From JBGPYB01 sp041493035 (lineage in GTDB: Bacteria; Acidobacteriota; Vicinamibacteria; Fen-336): a DNA stretch of 14,479 bases. Under the pieces are notes generated by a model. That model saw only the letters and a program-made list of their open reading frames with translations, was not told where the DNA came from and searched no databases. Positions 13,516 through 14,479 of the stretch are shown here, piece after piece. The stretch lies in assembly GCA_041493035.1 (NCBI GenBank), contig JBGPYB010000118.1, forward strand, positions 1 to 14,479, given 5' to 3'. Position numbers and translations under genes: made by a program. Position 1 is the first letter of the stretch; every line of letters begins with the position of its first letter.

Positions 13516-14479
13516 TCAGATCGCCCCGTCCCGGCGCATCTGGCGCACCGCATGGTGCGCGGGAAGCCCGTTCACGCCACCGCCGGCGTGGGTCGCCGAA
13601 GACGCCTGGTAGAGCCCTCGGATCGGCGAGCGATAGTCGGCGTAGCCCACGGCCGGGCGCATGTGGAAGAGCTGGTCGACCGTGAGTTCGCCGTGGAAGA
13701 TGTTGCCGCCGATCAGGTGGTACTCGTGCTCCATCTCCCAGGGACCGATGATCTGGCGGTGCAGGATCGAGCTCCTGAAGTTGGGAGCGACGTCGCCAAA
13801 GCGCGCGATCAGCCGGTCGGCGTAGGCTTCCAGCTCTTCCCGCTTGGGCTCACGGCTCCAGCTCTCGGGGACCCACTGTGTGAACATCGACATGATGTGT
13901 TTCCCCTCCGGCGCCAGCGTCTTGTCGAAGACGGTGGGGATCTCGCAATCGGCGAAAGGCAGGGTTGCGGCCTGGCCGTTGCGGGCTTCCTGGAAAGCCC
14001 GCTCCAGGTAGTGGATGTCGTCCAGGATCGAGATCGCGCCGCCGTGGACGTCGGGGTTGAAGCCCGGATCAGCCTTGAACCGGGGCAGCTCGGCCAGAGC
14101 CAGGTTGACCTTCACGGTGCCGGAGCGCGAGCGCCACTGCTCGATGTCGTGGACGAACTCTCCGGGCAGGTGCTGCCGGTCGATCTGGCGCAGGAACGTG
14201 ATCTGGGGATGGCAGGTGGTCACGACCAGCGGCGCCTCGAACTCCTCGCCGCCCTTGATCACGACGCCGGTGACTCGGCCGTCCCGTACCGTCACCTTGT
14301 CGACCGGCGCGCTGACGCGGACGGTAGCGCCGAAGCCTTCGGCCGAGCGCCGGATCGCGTCGGAGACCGCCCCCATGCCCCCCTCGGGCATGCCCCAGGA
14401 CGCGACCTGCCCCTCGGTCTCCTGCCCGGTGGAATGGTGCATGAGCACGTAGGCCGTGCCGGGCGCGAATGGCCCGGCC
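13516..14479 (-). CDS. FAD-dependent oxidoreductase, PYROXD2/phytoene-desaturase-like, N-terminus outside window
   Basis: The minus frame is open to the right edge. The GTG at 14448 is internal, because the preceding codons read APGTAYV, which fits the family. About 320 C-terminal residues are visible; the family has about 500-550, and the N-terminal GxGxxG dinucleotide fold is missing. Visible marks are WGMPEGGMGAVSDAI, the substrate-domain segment VVTTCHPQITF, GGNIFHGEL, and the C-terminal FAD motif GGGVNGLPAHHAVRQM. This is the CrtI/PYROXD2 group of amine-oxidase-like flavoproteins, which desaturate isoprenoids or oxidise uncharacterised substrates; the GGNIFHGEL and PAVGYADYRSP segments point to the PYROXD2 side. 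No carotenoid genes are visible. It precedes the globin gene in transcription order. Confidence 0.88.
   Translation of the reverse strand, partial: AGPFAPGTAYVLMHHSTGQETEGQVASWGMPEGGMGAVSDAIRRSAEGFGATVRVSAPVDKVTVRDGRVTGVVIKGGEEFEAPLVVTTCHPQITFLRQIDRQHLPGEFVHDIEQWRSRSGTVKVNLALAELPRFKADPGFNPDVHGGAISILDDIHYLERAFQEARNGQAATLPFADCEIPTVFDKTLAPEGKHIMSMFTQWVPESWSREPKREELEAYADRLIARFGDVAPNFRSSILHRQIIGPWEMEHEYHLIGGNIFHGELTVDQLFHMRPAVGYADYRSPIRGLYQASSATHAGGGVNGLPAHHAVRQMRRDGAI

Overview
The window is G+C-rich bacterial chromosomal DNA with dense coding, GTG starts and small gene overlaps. No rRNA, tRNA or CRISPR array is visible, so no taxon can be assigned. The mix of gene types (molybdenum hydroxylase with cytochrome c, tandem ThuA-domain secreted protein, PYROXD2-like oxidoreductase, DUF4097 protein) fits a soil or sediment lineage such as Acidobacteriota, Planctomycetota or Myxococcota. 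That is inference only.

Layout: (1) 2-3727, plus strand: a molybdenum-hydroxylase operon. It holds a large molybdopterin subunit running in from the left edge, a fused [2Fe-2S]/FAD subunit, and a secreted mono-haem cytochrome c. Together they can carry electrons from Mo through Fe-S/FAD, possibly to the periplasmic cytochrome. The large subunit has Asp where the family has its catalytic Glu. (2) 3793-5211, plus strand: a small uncharacterised protein and a PLP-dependent threonine/serine dehydratase or serine racemase. (3) 5222-6778, minus strand: an exported protein with two ThuA-like domains. (4) 6779-7261: palindromes and the 3' remnant of an amidohydrolase gene. (5) 7275-8255, minus strand: a secreted DUF4097-type beta-helix protein with an exact 18-residue repeat.

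(6) 8473-11177, plus strand: an accessory-looking block with less extreme third-position G+C in the stretches I sampled. It encodes an excisionase-type HTH protein, an orphan cysteine-rich zinc-ribbon protein, a PIN-like putative nuclease and a calcineurin-like metallophosphoesterase. The last two are closely spaced. This is the best candidate for an undescribed functional unit, though its function cannot be read from sequence alone. (7) 11178-11491: no gene; a possible insertion-sequence end scar. (8) 11492-12355: an exported protein with two degenerate cupin-like halves, followed on the opposite strand by a frameshifted DUF433 antitoxin remnant. (9) 12576-13070: a secreted fasciclin-domain protein. 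(10) 13079-14479, minus strand: a single-domain globin and a PYROXD2/phytoene-desaturase-like FAD oxidoreductase running off the right edge, probably one operon with the oxidoreductase first.

Two decayed genes, a possible IS end and the change in base composition suggest that the part between about 6.8 and 12.5 kb has been rearranged, while the flanks look like stable metabolic operons.
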